A DNA stretch of 64,000 nucleotides from Hornefia butyriciproducens (GCF_009695915.1 NZ_VUMZ01000009.1:1-64000); one strand, 5' to 3'. Numbered from the stretch's first letter, positions 53,801 to 62,391 are shown. Numbers and translations: made by a program. The notes: a model not told the origin generated them from the sequence alone.

Positions 53801-54564
53801 TCGGCGACTTCGCCACCTTCAAGGTTCAGGACGGAATCGCATCCATCGGCCATGACAACGGTTCCAGAATGATTTCCGTCAAGGCTGATACGAAGGACGG
53901 CTACAACACGACGCTGCTGTCCCGGAAGCTGGAAAAGAAACTGAGCGCATATCATGTCCCCGCAGGGTATGAGGTGAAGCTTGCCGGTGAAACAGAATCC
54001 GTCAACAAAATGCTTCGCGACATGGGACTGATGATGCTGGTGGCACTGATTCTGATTTATCTGATCATGGTGGCACAGTTCGCTAATTTCCTGTCGCCAT
54101 TCATCGTCATGTTTACGATTCCTCTGGCATTTACAGGAGGATTTCTCGCGCTGATGATCACGGGAGAAGAGCTGTCCATGATTTCTCTGATGGGTTTTCT
54201 GATTCTGTCCGGAGTTGTGGTGAATAACGGAATTGTGTTCATCGATTATGCGAATCAGATGCGGAAAGCGGGAATGGACAGGGTGGAGGCGCTGGTGAAG
54301 ACCGGAAGGGATCGCATGAGGCCGATTATGATGACCGCGCTGACGACGATCCTCGCAATGTCAGTGATGGCGCTGAGTCACGATGAAGGAGCAGAGATGG
54401 GCCGGGGCATGGCGATCGTCACCATCGGCGGACTGCTGTACGCCACTCTGATGACACTGTTCATCGTGCCGGTCCTCTACGACGCCTTCTATCACAAAAG
54501 AAATCGCCGCCGCCCCGGAGCCCTCCGGAGGAAATTCTTCCGCCGGAAGACATCGCAGGCCTGA
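50896..54564 (+). CDS. RND-family exporter with a coiled-coil insertion
   Basis: A 1222-residue RND transporter (AcrB/SwrC-like; Bacillota type). The first transmembrane helix is at residues 10-28, then comes a large extracellular domain. Residues about 188-390 form a long Lys/Gln/Ala-rich coiled coil (EAKEKLDRGQAQLNEAKTTL and beyond) absent from the Gram-negative pumps. The second helix set starts around residue 514 (NLIWGAILAFLVLLLFLRDLRP), the core proton relay is in GLALGIGMLVDNSIVVMENI, and the second half repeats the plan. I place the start at ATG 50896; the open frame to 50761 overlaps the MarR gene. It lies 43 bp after that gene, so joint expression is possible. Export of lipids, surfactants or drugs cannot be told apart. 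Confidence 0.9.
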   Translation: MPEFSVRRPYVVLVAVLALCVLGITGFTRMTTDFLPEMNLPYMVIVTSDPGASPQKVESEITNPVEDGVSTLPGIKNVTSTSAGNVSQVMLEFETDTNMDSAMVKVTSAVNQLELPDGAGKPSVMEVSMDMMPVLYVSVDKEGLEGGELSRYIEDNVVPDIKRQDGVASVQTEGMVQDSVQVKLNQKKIDAVNKRIRAAALSKLQEAKEKLDRGQAQLNEAKTTLQKQKDSLSRQQKKSAGEMAKFTRTMNTLLAAKAAQQSQVTSLSAYTAALNAEKALYTQNDPSSSRIGEIETELRNLRTKSAAAQAAADKSNEQIDKALKNYNKVEAGKITAAAAFGGASAQIAIAEASLNDSQKELEQGYANYRSGRKKALANANANQLLSLDTLSKLITAENFSMPAGYVTGGNRQYLVRIDEEAKSAGAVGDMVLTSIDGVGDITVDSVADVKIEDNGSETYARVNGRDAAVLAVYKASAAGTSAVSDNVNAAFDQMQKEQKGLEVTTLMDQGEYINVIISSVFSNLIWGAILAFLVLLLFLRDLRPTLVVAVSIPLSVLFTILLMYFSDISMNIISMSGLALGIGMLVDNSIVVMENIYRLRNQGVSAAQAAVQGAGQVAGAIASSTLTTICVFLPVLFTNGLTRELVQDMCLTITFSLLASLAVALTVVPSISATLMRNVKPKEHRLLERLMVRYERALRFCLRKKWVPVLLAVVLLGVCAARVASTGVVIIPEMSGTQISVAVEGDPEDDLEDNFKVMDQASRQIREIDGVKTVGAMQSATLSMGMMDSSSRNFTTLVLLRDDAADQNRKIGRKIENILDGLNVKSYTVSTEAMSSSSLTGSGLQVDIYGDSNEKILNISDDIMSMVKKEKGFENVVNGQEAADPEIVLNIDKAKAMRRGLTVAQIYQALAEKLKGSRTATQIQINGDQIDVNLKDSRRQLTKKNLLDFRISGTTTGADGTQTTKKYRLGDFATFKVQDGIASIGHDNGSRMISVKADTKDGYNTTLLSRKLEKKLSAYHVPAGYEVKLAGETESVNKMLRDMGLMMLVALILIYLIMVAQFANFLSPFIVMFTIPLAFTGGFLALMITGEELSMISLMGFLILSGVVVNNGIVFIDYANQMRKAGMDRVEALVKTGRDRMRPIMMTALTTILAMSVMALSHDEGAEMGRGMAIVTIGGLLYATLMTLFIVPVLYDAFYHKRNRRRPGALRRKFFRRKTSQA

Positions 54565-54628
54565 GACAGCGAAGGCGAAGGCGTCGAACGCACCCACGGC
54601 ACCGACAGGCGCCGACGAAGCTCCGGAC

Positions 54629-55591
54629 TCAGAGCAGTCCGAGGGTTTTCAACACGAAAAGCCAGCCTGTCAGCGTGAACGCGGAGAAAAATGTTGTCAG
54701 CATCACTGTGCTGGAGGTCAGTGTACCCTCGTGCCCCATTTCGCGCGCCATGACGTAGCAGCTGACGGTGCTGCAGGAACAGCACATAATCAGAATTGCG
54801 ACGAGCCTGTCCTGCCGAAATCCCAGTGTGACGGCGAGGGGAACAAAAATCAGTCCCAGTCCGATGAGCTTGATGAACGCACCGAGTCCGGCGGTTCGGA
54901 TGCCGGAGAGCGCTTTCTGCAGATTAAAGGATGCGCCCATGGCCATGATGCCGAGAGGCGTAGCCAGCCGGGCCAGATTTTGTACGGTATGATCAAGGAT
55001 GTTCCCCATGGGCAGGCGCAGCACGGACCACAAAAGACCGGCGAATATCCCGATCAGAATCGGATTGGTGATGATCCCGACCGCCGTTTTTCTCACCTGC
55101 GCCCGATTCATTCCAGTCCGTTTCATTTTGTTCCTCTCCGGCGTGAAAATCGTAAGAACGACTACAGCAGCCGCATTATACAGTGGAACCGCGCCCAGCA
55201 TCATCAGCGGGGTCATGCCGGAGGTTCCGTAAAGGTTGGTGACCAGGGAAACCCCCAGGATGGCGGCGCTGCTGCGGTAGCTGACCTGAATGAATTCGCC
55301 CTGAACGCGCCGGTCCCTCAGCAGACAGGAGATGGCGACGCACAGCAGGATGGAGACCAGAGTCGCCAGAAAACAGAAAAGCACGAACCGCAGATCCCAG
55401 ACGCGGCCGAAGTCTTCGCTGCACAGATCGTAGAACACCAGTGCCGGCAGAGCCACCCTGAATACAAAAGAATTCATTTTCGAAACAAAAGCATCATCAA
55501 ATATTCCTATGCGCATAAAAAACATCCCCAGGAGCATGAGTAAAAATATGGGGACGACAGCGTTCAGACAGAAGATGAGGTTGTTCAGCAT
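54629..55591 (-). CDS. AEC family transporter (auxin efflux carrier type)
   Basis: A 320-residue membrane protein with about ten helices in two repeated halves (residues 8-140 and 170-318), typical of the AEC/MleP family, which moves dicarboxylates, malate or other organic acids. The unwound motifs ITNPILIGIFAGLLW and VMLTTFFSAFTL are characteristic. Substrate unknown. It converges on the RND exporter gene with a 64-bp gap. Confidence 0.9.
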   Translation of the reverse strand: MLNNLIFCLNAVVPIFLLMLLGMFFMRIGIFDDAFVSKMNSFVFRVALPALVFYDLCSEDFGRVWDLRFVLFCFLATLVSILLCVAISCLLRDRRVQGEFIQVSYRSSAAILGVSLVTNLYGTSGMTPLMMLGAVPLYNAAAVVVLTIFTPERNKMKRTGMNRAQVRKTAVGIITNPILIGIFAGLLWSVLRLPMGNILDHTVQNLARLATPLGIMAMGASFNLQKALSGIRTAGLGAFIKLIGLGLIFVPLAVTLGFRQDRLVAILIMCCSCSTVSCYVMAREMGHEGTLTSSTVMLTTFFSAFTLTGWLFVLKTLGLL

Positions 55592-55728
55592 TTCATGCTC
55601 CTTTTTCTACAGATTAAACACGGTATTTTTCTTAGTCTATTATAGCGGCAAAGAGCATAATGTCAACGGATCTATATGGAATCGGAAACTGCGTGCCTTG
55701 GTCCCGTGTGATTCCGTCATTTCAACAG

Positions 55729-55757
55729 TTGCCATCACGCTCTTACAGGAGTATAAT
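55729..55757 (+). promoter_or_regulatory. Promoter of thrH
   Basis: TTGCCA at 55729-55734 and TATAAT at 55752-55757 are 17 bp apart; the start codon follows 57 bp later, with AAAGGGGAG between. Confidence 0.8.
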
Positions 55758-55813
55758 ATTGAATCTGAAAAGAAAAATCCGCTGATGAATCCATCAATAG
55801 AAAGGGGAGACTT

Positions 55814-56413
55814 ATGAATATTGTTTGCTTGGATATGGAGGGAGTGCTGGTTCCGGAAATCTGGATCGCATTTGCAGAGGAGACCGGAATTCCGGAGCTG
55901 AAAAGAACCACGCGGGATGAACCGGACTATAACAAACTGATGCGTTATCGCCTGGACATCCTGAAGGAGCACGGCCTGGGTCTGAAAGAAATTCAGGAAA
56001 CCATCGGTAAAATCGATCCGCTGCCCGGAGCACGGGAATTTCTGGATGAACTGCGCCAGACCACGCAGGTGATTATCCTCAGCGACACCTTCGAGCAGTT
56101 CGCCAAACCGCTGATGGAAAAACTGAACTGGCCCACCATTATGTGCAACACGCTGGAGGTCGCGCCGGACGGTGAAATTACAGATTTCCATATGAGGGTG
56201 GAAAACTCCAAACTCAGTACTGTGAAGGCGCTGCAGTCTATCGGATATGAAACCATCGCGAGTGGAGACAGTCATAACGACCTGGCGATGATTCAGGCGA
56301 GCAAAGCCGGATTCCTGTTCCGCAGCACAGACGCCATCAAAGCAGAGCATCCGGAACTCCCGGCATATGAAGAGTTCAACGATCTCCTGGCAGCCATCAA
56401 GGCGGCGCTTTAG
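55814..56413 (+). CDS. thrH: ThrH-type phosphoserine phosphatase / homoserine phosphotransferase
   Basis: A 199-residue HAD enzyme very like Pseudomonas ThrH. Motif I is CLDMEGVLVPEIW, with the ThrH-specific PEIWIAFAEETGI; motif II is ILSDTFEQF; motif IV is ASGDSHNDLAMI. ThrH dephosphorylates phosphoserine and can pass the phosphate to homoserine. AAGGGGAG lies before ATG 55814. The flavin reductase-like gene follows 18 nt later, so the two form an operon; no functional link is known to me. Confidence 0.9.
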   Translation: MNIVCLDMEGVLVPEIWIAFAEETGIPELKRTTRDEPDYNKLMRYRLDILKEHGLGLKEIQETIGKIDPLPGAREFLDELRQTTQVIILSDTFEQFAKPLMEKLNWPTIMCNTLEVAPDGEITDFHMRVENSKLSTVKALQSIGYETIASGDSHNDLAMIQASKAGFLFRSTDAIKAEHPELPAYEEFNDLLAAIKAAL

Positions 56414-56431
56414 TTTTTGCGGAGGCAGCAG

Positions 56432-57193
56432 ATGATGCAGAAGTCGAAGTCCTCCCGAAATCCGCGGAAGGCAAAGAAGCCGAAAGGCTCACCGACACTG
56501 AAGGAACCGCAATGTTCACAGGCACCGAAGAAGTCGACGGCTCGTCAGGATTCACGAGATACGCGGACAGACAGGGTGGTCAGAAAGGTGACGATGAAGC
56601 CGGGAACAATGCTGAATCCGGTACCGGTTGTGCTGGTTTCCTGTGCTGCCGACGGAAAACAGAATCTGATTACCATTGCCTGGACCGGCATCGTCAATTC
56701 CGAGCCGCCCACGACCTACATTTCGGTGCGGAAATCCCGTTATTCACATGAGTTAATCCGCCGAAGCGGCGAATTCGTTATTAATCTGGCGACGGAGTCG
56801 ATTGCGGAAAAGGTGGATTTCTGCGGCGTACGCTCCGGGAGGGATGTGGATAAATTTGCGGAGTGCGGTTTCACGCCGGTTCCGTCGGATCAGGTTTCCG
56901 CGCCGCTTGTGGCGGAATCGCCGGTGAATCTGGAGTGCGTGGTGCGTGATGTGATTGAGTATCCCAGCCATGATATGTTCGTCGCAGAGATTGTCTGCGT
57001 TCACGGGAACAAAAACCTGTTCGGCGAGACCGGGCGGTTTTGTCTGGAAGAGGCCGGTCTCATTGCTTACAGCCACGGGGAATATTTCGGGCTGAAGCCC
57101 CGGCCGCTCGGAAGGTTCGGATATTCGGTAATGAAACCGAAAACCTGCCGCCGTATCCGGCGGGAGCAGAGGAACTCGCGAAAGCGCAGATAA
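56432..57193 (+). CDS. Flavin reductase-like (FMN-binding) protein
   Basis: A 253-residue protein. The first 55 residues are very basic and Ser/Pro/Lys-rich (SSRNPRKAKKPKG), without known fold. The rest is a flavin reductase-like domain: MLNPVPVVLVSCAADGKQNLITIAWTG, then NSEPPTTYISVRKSRYSHELI and FVINLATESIAEKVDFCG. Such domains bind FMN. I chose ATG 56432 with GGAGG six nt upstream; the next codon pair also has ATG (56435). The basic tail could help bind nucleic acid or membrane, but that is a guess. It is closed by a strong terminator. Confidence 0.85.
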   Translation: MMQKSKSSRNPRKAKKPKGSPTLKEPQCSQAPKKSTARQDSRDTRTDRVVRKVTMKPGTMLNPVPVVLVSCAADGKQNLITIAWTGIVNSEPPTTYISVRKSRYSHELIRRSGEFVINLATESIAEKVDFCGVRSGRDVDKFAECGFTPVPSDQVSAPLVAESPVNLECVVRDVIEYPSHDMFVAEIVCVHGNKNLFGETGRFCLEEAGLIAYSHGEYFGLKPRPLGRFGYSVMKPKTCRRIRREQRNSRKRR

Positions 57194-57300
57194 TTCCCGG
57201 GCACGGCCAGAGCTGCATATCAGCAGGCTCAGTCGCAGCGGGAGCCCGGACTGACGGCAGGCGTATGCCGTACAGTCGAAACGGAATGAAAAAGAATCGA

Positions 57301-57332
57301 AAAGATGCGGACAAAACGTTCCGCATCTTTTT
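57301..57332 (+). terminator. Bidirectional intrinsic terminator
   Basis: AAAGATGCGGA and TCCGCATCTTT form a perfect 11-bp stem with an 8-nt loop, ending in five T. On the minus strand the same stem ends with T4, so it serves both the flavin reductase gene and azlD. Confidence 0.9.
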
Positions 57333-57342
57333 CGTACCGGAA

Positions 57343-57651
57343 TTAAATCACGATCAGCTCCAGAATGAATACAGTCAGACAGCTCATCCCTGCAACCAGA
57401 AACAGGCTTGCGCCGAACCAGGCGGCGAGAATGCCGACGATCATGGCTGCTGCACCGGAAAGAGGTGACTGGGTTGCGGTAAGGATAGCCGGGAATGTCA
57501 TGACTGCCAGGGTCACATAAGGCACATAATACAGGAATGATTGAAAAAACTGATTTTCTATGGGGCGGCGGATCAGCGTGACCGGAAGAACCCGGCAGGC
57601 TGCCGTTGCCAGAGCCATGACGGCGATATAAATGTAAATATTATGCTGCAT
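57343..57651 (-). CDS. azlD: AzlD-type subunit of a branched-chain amino acid exporter
   Basis: A 102-residue protein with four hydrophobic segments (IAVMALATAACRVLPVTLI at the start). It is the small partner of AzlC in branched-chain amino acid export. Its start overlaps the end of azlC by 11 nt, as is usual. Confidence 0.92.
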   Translation of the reverse strand: MQHNIYIYIAVMALATAACRVLPVTLIRRPIENQFFQSFLYYVPYVTLAVMTFPAILTATQSPLSGAAAMIVGILAAWFGASLFLVAGMSCLTVFILELIVI

Positions 57652-58384
57652 TTCCGGGGTCCTCCTTATTTACGGCCGCAGTTTTTTTTTTCACCGGGAA
57701 GGCGATGGCTGCGATAGCAGAGATCACCACGGTCAGAATGATTGTTCTGTTTCCCGCGGACAGCTCTTTCACCATCGGAAGCTGCGATGCGGCGTAACTG
57801 CTCGCGAAGCTGACGGCAACAAAAGCGCAGACGATTTTGTCTCTGCGTGCGGGCGGGATGATAACCGACAGGAACATTCCGTAGAGCGCGACACTCAGAG
57901 CACTGACAAGCCGCATAGGGAGAAGATTGCCCATGACGATTCCGAGTGCGGTTCCCACCGACCACATAGGCGCTGCGACCGTCCACGCCCCCAGCATATA
58001 GAAGGGATTGACACTGCCCGGACGGGCGATGGTGATGCCGAAGATCTCATCGGTAATGCACAGCCCGGTAATCAGCCGCTTCATCGGCGAGGTGTTTTCC
58101 GGGAGTCGCTGGTTCAGCGCGAATCCCATCAGAAGATAGCGCAGGTTGGTAATCAGAGTCATGACTGCCAGCTGAAACAGGGTGGCGTTTGCCGCGTACA
58201 AAGTAAAACCTATGTATTGTCCTGCGGAGGCGTAGGTCGTATAGCTTGCCAGAAAGCCCTGGAATGCGTTGAAACCGCAGTCTCTGGCGGTGATGCCGAG
58301 AGAAAAAGAAACGGCGAAGTATCCCAGCGCGATGGGGATGCCGTGACGCATGCCCTGCAGGAAAACAGCCCGGTTGGATTCCAT
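57641..58384 (-). CDS. azlC: AzlC family branched-chain amino acid permease
   Basis: A 247-residue membrane protein with about eight helices. The N-terminus GMRHGIPIALGYFAVSFSLGI and the TNLRYLLMGFALNQRL segment are diagnostic of AzlC. With AzlD it exports branched-chain amino acids or analogues. It is divergent from a LysR gene, and a shared operator region makes regulation by that protein likely. Confidence 0.93.
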   Translation of the reverse strand: MESNRAVFLQGMRHGIPIALGYFAVSFSLGITARDCGFNAFQGFLASYTTYASAGQYIGFTLYAANATLFQLAVMTLITNLRYLLMGFALNQRLPENTSPMKRLITGLCITDEIFGITIARPGSVNPFYMLGAWTVAAPMWSVGTALGIVMGNLLPMRLVSALSVALYGMFLSVIIPPARRDKIVCAFVAVSFASSYAASQLPMVKELSAGNRTIILTVVISAIAAIAFPVKKKTAAVNKEDPGNAA

Positions 58385-58418
58385 TCAGATCAACTCCTTA
58401 ACAGTAATTCTGCCTACA

Positions 58419-58447
58419 ACTATAACACCGGCATTGACATAAGTAAA
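58419..58447 (-). promoter_or_regulatory. Promoter of azlCD
   Basis: On the minus strand TTTACT (58447-58442) and TATAGT (58424-58419) are 17 bp apart. The -35 box lies inside the first ACATAAGTAAAA copy. Confidence 0.75.
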
Positions 58448-58462
58448 ATTCATTTATATTAT
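58434..58462 (+). promoter_or_regulatory. Promoter of the LysR gene at 58.6 kb
   Basis: TTGACA at 58434-58439 and TATTAT at 58457-58462 are 17 bp apart, a consensus-grade promoter. It runs back to back with the azlCD promoter over the same 45 bp. Confidence 0.8.
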
Positions 58463-58485
58463 ATTTACATAAGTAAAACTTATGT
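58437..58485. promoter_or_regulatory. Paired operator sites in the azlC-LysR gap
   Basis: ACATAAGTAAAA occurs at 58437 and again at 58467, exactly 30 bp (three helical turns) apart. The second copy extends into a perfect palindrome, ACATAAGT-AAA-ACTTATGT (58467-58485). The sites overlap both promoters, which suits a LysR tetramer that bends the DNA. Confidence 0.7.
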
Positions 58486-58594
58486 TATTGTGATTATATG
58501 TACTCATGAGCACTGTGAGTGCGGTATGATACACTAAGAAGTGCTGCGGGTGCGGTACTTGTGGAGAGATGCCCGGGAGTGAGGAGGCAAGACG

Positions 58595-59485
58595 ATGAAT
58601 GCACTGTCGAAAAGCCGGATTTTCTGCCGCGTGATGGAGAAGGGCAGTTTTACCGGAGTTGCGGAGGAGATCGGCTACTCTCAGAGTGCGGTCAGCCAGA
58701 TAATAAGAGGCCTTGAGAAGGAACTGGGGACACAGCTGATTGAGCGGCGCAGGGAAGGGATTCGTCTGACGCCGGATGGCGTTCAGTATTTTCCGTATCT
58801 GCAGGCGATCTGCGGGGCGGAGGATGCGCTGGAGCGAAAGCGGAGAGAAATGCAGGGACTGGAAAACAGCATGATACGCATTCTTACATTTACGAGTGTC
58901 AGCCGCAACATACTTCCGCCGATGATGAAAAAATTCAGACAGGAATATCCCGGAGTTGATTTTCAGCTTAAGCAGGGAGATTATACCTCCATACGCAGAG
59001 ATATTGTGAACGGCGAGGCGGATTTCGGATTTATGAGCACCGGAGACGCCAGTTATACAGACGTCAGAACTCATGTGCTCTATGAAGACGGAATGGTTGC
59101 GGTGCTGCCTGCAGGGCATCCGCTGACCGCCCGGAAGAGCGTGTCTTTGACGGAGCTGGCAAAGGAGCCCTTTATACTGCTGAATGAAGGCGAGGATTAT
59201 AATACGGTGGAAACAGGATTTGCCCGGTACGGCCTTAAACCTCGCATCGAGTACGATGTGTATGATGATTATACGATTCTGGCGATGATCCGGCAGGGCT
59301 TCGGAGTGTCTATCCTGTTTCGGAAGGTCATCCAGGGATTTGAGAAAAATGTAGAGATCCGGGAGATCGATGAGCCGTTGAGCCGCACGGTTGCGCTGGT
59401 ATGGCGGGACTGGAATACCATGCCGCTGGCGTCGCGGCGCTTTGCGGATTTCATTATTCGTCACATCCAAGATTATAACGGTTAA
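58595..59485 (+). CDS. LysR-type regulator, divergent from azlCD
   Basis: A 296-residue LysR-type regulator with the N-terminal HTH (SRIFCRVMEKGSFTGVAEEIGYSQSAVSQIIRGL) and an effector domain from about residue 90. AGGAGG precedes ATG 58595. It probably controls azlCD and itself through the sites at 58437-58485. The likely effector is an amino acid or analogue exported by AzlCD; this is inference. Confidence 0.93.
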   Translation: MNALSKSRIFCRVMEKGSFTGVAEEIGYSQSAVSQIIRGLEKELGTQLIERRREGIRLTPDGVQYFPYLQAICGAEDALERKRREMQGLENSMIRILTFTSVSRNILPPMMKKFRQEYPGVDFQLKQGDYTSIRRDIVNGEADFGFMSTGDASYTDVRTHVLYEDGMVAVLPAGHPLTARKSVSLTELAKEPFILLNEGEDYNTVETGFARYGLKPRIEYDVYDDYTILAMIRQGFGVSILFRKVIQGFEKNVEIREIDEPLSRTVALVWRDWNTMPLASRRFADFIIRHIQDYNG

Positions 59486-59531
59486 CCGGCGTCCGCGGCT
59501 CCGGCGCCGCGGACGGTCTGTAGGCCGCAGA

Positions 59532-60686
59532 TCATGCAAGCCCCGCCTGAATCAGGAACTTTGCACCGGCCAGTTCCCTGTGCAGGAGACGGGCGATATG
59601 GCGGTGCCGGAGCAGGCTGTCGCCCTGATGGTTTTTCAGATAATCGGCGATGGTCAGGGTCAGGGTCTTGCGGTTGGCGGCATCAGCGACATCCCGAAGA
59701 ATGTCCTTAGCTCCGGCGGGATCAAGGTTTCGCAGGGTATTCAGAGACAAAATATGATCTGTCCGGACTGCGATATCCACATCGGCCCGCGCTGCGGCGA
59801 CAGCGTCCGCCAGGCGATCCAGAAAATGCTCCCTGCCGTACAGCACCAGAGGATCCAGTTCGAAAATCTGGGCGCAGGCGTCCGCATTACGGAGCGTTTT
59901 TTTGTCGAAGGAGCCTTTGATAAATGTGAAGAATTCTCCGTCGTACACGCCGAATTCCTTCATGGCGTGCTGATATCCCAGACGTACCGTTCGCCTGGAG
60001 TTTTCAGGGTCGAAGACCAGAAAATCCCCAAGATCCCATTTGCTCCGGATCAGGCGGACGCCGGGTACACCTTCCGCCTGTTTCGGAAAATACCGTCCGG
60101 GGGCGTTCATGTAGACGGCGACGCATGAGGCAGCGCCGTGCTCCTGTGCCATGGGAACCGGTAGATTATTGGTGTATCCGCCGTCGATGTATTTGTGCCC
60201 GTCGATCTCATGGTACTGAACGGCAGGGAAGGCGGAAGCGGATGCTATGATGTAGTCTGCCAGCCGGCCCCTCGGAATGTCGCCGATCCAGAAGGGGCAG
60301 CCTTTCATGGAAGGAATTTCAGTCGTCAGAAGTCCCATCTCTATAGACGAACGGCGCACTGCCTCTTCGTCCAGAAATTCCCGGAGAAGTTTCCGGAGTC
60401 CGGAGATTCCCGCACCGCCCTGCTTTACAAATTCCTTTGCGAAGTCCTTTGTCGTAGCATGCGGGTCCACATCGAAGATCATGTCTGTTCCCAGACTTTT
60501 CCACAGCCCGTACATGCTGTCCGCATCTCCCTGGGCGATCATCGCCGCGTTCAGCGCGCCGACGGAAACGCCGACTACCATATCAAAATGCATATCCAGC
60601 TCCGTCAGAGCCTGCCATACTCCGGCCTCGTATGCGCCCCGGGAACCGCCTCCGCCGAGAACAAGCGCTGTTTTATCCTTTTTCAT
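59532..60686 (-). CDS. Patatin-like phospholipase
   Basis: A 384-residue soluble patatin-like hydrolase. The oxyanion loop is LGGGGSRGAYEAG, the nucleophile is in GVSVGALNAA, and the Asp of the dyad is in IDGGYTNN. It should hydrolyse acyl esters of phospholipids or similar. I chose ATG 60686 (MKKDKTALVLGG) with GAGGAG upstream instead of the frame up to 60725. It is divergent from the sirtuin gene. Confidence 0.92.
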   Translation of the reverse strand: MKKDKTALVLGGGGSRGAYEAGVWQALTELDMHFDMVVGVSVGALNAAMIAQGDADSMYGLWKSLGTDMIFDVDPHATTKDFAKEFVKQGGAGISGLRKLLREFLDEEAVRRSSIEMGLLTTEIPSMKGCPFWIGDIPRGRLADYIIASASAFPAVQYHEIDGHKYIDGGYTNNLPVPMAQEHGAASCVAVYMNAPGRYFPKQAEGVPGVRLIRSKWDLGDFLVFDPENSRRTVRLGYQHAMKEFGVYDGEFFTFIKGSFDKKTLRNADACAQIFELDPLVLYGREHFLDRLADAVAAARADVDIAVRTDHILSLNTLRNLDPAGAKDILRDVADAANRKTLTLTIADYLKNHQGDSLLRHRHIARLLHRELAGAKFLIQAGLA

Positions 60687-60752
60687 TGATGTTTCTCCTC
60701 TATCCGTGATATACTGATAATGCAAGTATACCCGATGAAGGGAGGACAGACA

Positions 60753-61475
60753 ATGGATGAAAGACTAAAAAAGATTATTGACGCGAGCAGCAATATCGTT
60801 TTTTTCGGCGGCGCGGGAGTTTCCACGGAAAGCGGAATCCCGGATTTTCGTTCGGAAACCGGACTTTATCACGCACAGAAGGTCTATGGCCATTCGCCGG
60901 AGACGATGCTGTCGCATACATTTTACCGGCAGAATCCGGAACTTTTTTTCAGGTACTATAAGGAAAACCTGATCCACACGTCGGCAGAGCCCAACGACGC
61001 TCACAAGGCTCTGGCCAAGCTGGAGGCGGACGGTAAGGTGAAAGCCGTCGTGACGCAGAATATCGACGGACTGCATCAGAAGGCGGGGAGTCGGAACGTC
61101 TATGAACTTCACGGCAGTGTACAGCGCAATTACTGTGAAAAATGCGGTAAACCATATTCGCTGGATTACATTCTGGATGAGAGCAACTGCACCGGCGGAG
61201 TTCCGAAGTGCAGCTGCGGCGGCACGGTCAAGCCGGATGTGGTTCTGTACGAGGAGGCGCTGAACGAGGATGTGATTAACGGCGCAGTTAACGCGATCGC
61301 AGCGGCGGATACGCTGATTATCGGCGGAACCTCTCTGGTGGTCTACCCGGCGGCGGGGCTGATCCACTATTTCCGCGGCAGTACCCTGGTTCTGATTAAC
61401 AAAGACAGTACGCCGTATGATGACAAAGCGGATCTCGTCATTCATGACGCGATCGGAAAGGTGATGAAGCTGTGA
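60753..61475 (+). CDS. cobB: Sirtuin NAD-dependent protein deacylase
   Basis: A 240-residue sirtuin. NAD motifs GGAGVSTESGIPDFRS and QNIDGLHQKAG are intact, as is the catalytic His in ELHGSV. The zinc site has two CxxC or CxC pairs (YCEKCGKP and KCSCGG). It removes acetyl or other acyl groups from lysines using NAD. The start ATG 60753 has GGGAGG upstream, rather than the in-frame ATG at 60720. Its TGA overlaps the surE GTG by 4 nt. Confidence 0.93.
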   Translation: MDERLKKIIDASSNIVFFGGAGVSTESGIPDFRSETGLYHAQKVYGHSPETMLSHTFYRQNPELFFRYYKENLIHTSAEPNDAHKALAKLEADGKVKAVVTQNIDGLHQKAGSRNVYELHGSVQRNYCEKCGKPYSLDYILDESNCTGGVPKCSCGGTVKPDVVLYEEALNEDVINGAVNAIAAADTLIIGGTSLVVYPAAGLIHYFRGSTLVLINKDSTPYDDKADLVIHDAIGKVMKL

Positions 61476-62269
61476 ATATCCTTGTGGTAAACGACGACGG
61501 AATCCGGTCTCCGGGGATTGCGCATCTGGTGAGGGCGCTGTCGGAACGGGCGGACGTATATGTCGCTGCACCTGAGGGGCAGAGGAGCGGAGCCAGCCAG
61601 GCCATCACCATAAGTGAAGAGATATTTGTCCGACCCGTTGAGTTCCCCTGCGCAGAGGCCGCATATGAGGTCGCCGGAACTCCGGCGGACTGTACCAAAA
61701 TCGGACTTCAGTTTTTTGGCGAACAGGGGATCGCGATGGACATGGTCTACTCCGGAATCAACTTCGGCAGTAATCTCGGCATGGATACTCTTTACTCCGG
61801 TACTGTGGGAGCGGCGATGGAGGGTGCACTGACGGGGGTGCATTCCGTGGCCGTGTCGGTGGACAGTCACGAGGCAAGGCATTTTGACGCAGCCTGCGAT
61901 CTGGCGCTGGATGTGATGTCCTTTGTGCGTACAAAGACAAGCCCGGCTACGGTTCTGAACATCAATGTTCCGGATCAGCCCAGGGAAAAGATAAAAGGAG
62001 TGCGCTTTACCCGGCTGGGCGGAAGATATTACCGCGACATCTTTGTACCGACTGAAGGCGGAGGATATAAAATGGAGGGAACTCCGGACGCTGTGGCAGA
62101 TGACAGAAAACTGCTGGATGTGACTGCATTGGCCGAGGGTTATGCATCTATTACCCCTCTTGCAGTGGACAATACTCGGCTGGATATGATGACGCCTCTC
62201 GCAGAGGCGGGCTTCGGGATCCGGCGCAGAGCAGAGATGTCTTCCGGACGGACTTTGAAAAGTTCTTAG
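61472..62269 (+). CDS. surE: SurE 5'/3'-nucleotidase
   Basis: A 265-residue survival protein E phosphatase. It starts MNILVVNDDGIRSPGI with the metal-binding Asp pair, followed by APEGQRSGAS and YSGINFGSNLG, all core SurE motifs. It removes phosphate from nucleoside monophosphates. Translation begins with GTG overlapping the sirtuin stop. The stop is 123 bp before the thiolase promoter. Confidence 0.94.
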   Translation: MNILVVNDDGIRSPGIAHLVRALSERADVYVAAPEGQRSGASQAITISEEIFVRPVEFPCAEAAYEVAGTPADCTKIGLQFFGEQGIAMDMVYSGINFGSNLGMDTLYSGTVGAAMEGALTGVHSVAVSVDSHEARHFDAACDLALDVMSFVRTKTSPATVLNINVPDQPREKIKGVRFTRLGGRYYRDIFVPTEGGGYKMEGTPDAVADDRKLLDVTALAEGYASITPLAVDNTRLDMMTPLAEAGFGIRRRAEMSSGRTLKSS

Positions 62270-62391
62270 GAGGTGTCAGCCGGATCCGCCGCAGAATAAC
62301 CTGCAGGATCCGCGGAAAAGCCGGCGCAAGGAGTGGAAAAAACGCGGAGAGAGCCGCTGCAGAAACGGGGGCAGACATCGAGAGAATATGG

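Noticed and set aside
52336-53955. 539-residue open frame antisense to the RND exporter
   Set aside because: Antisense shadow; no start signal and no domain.
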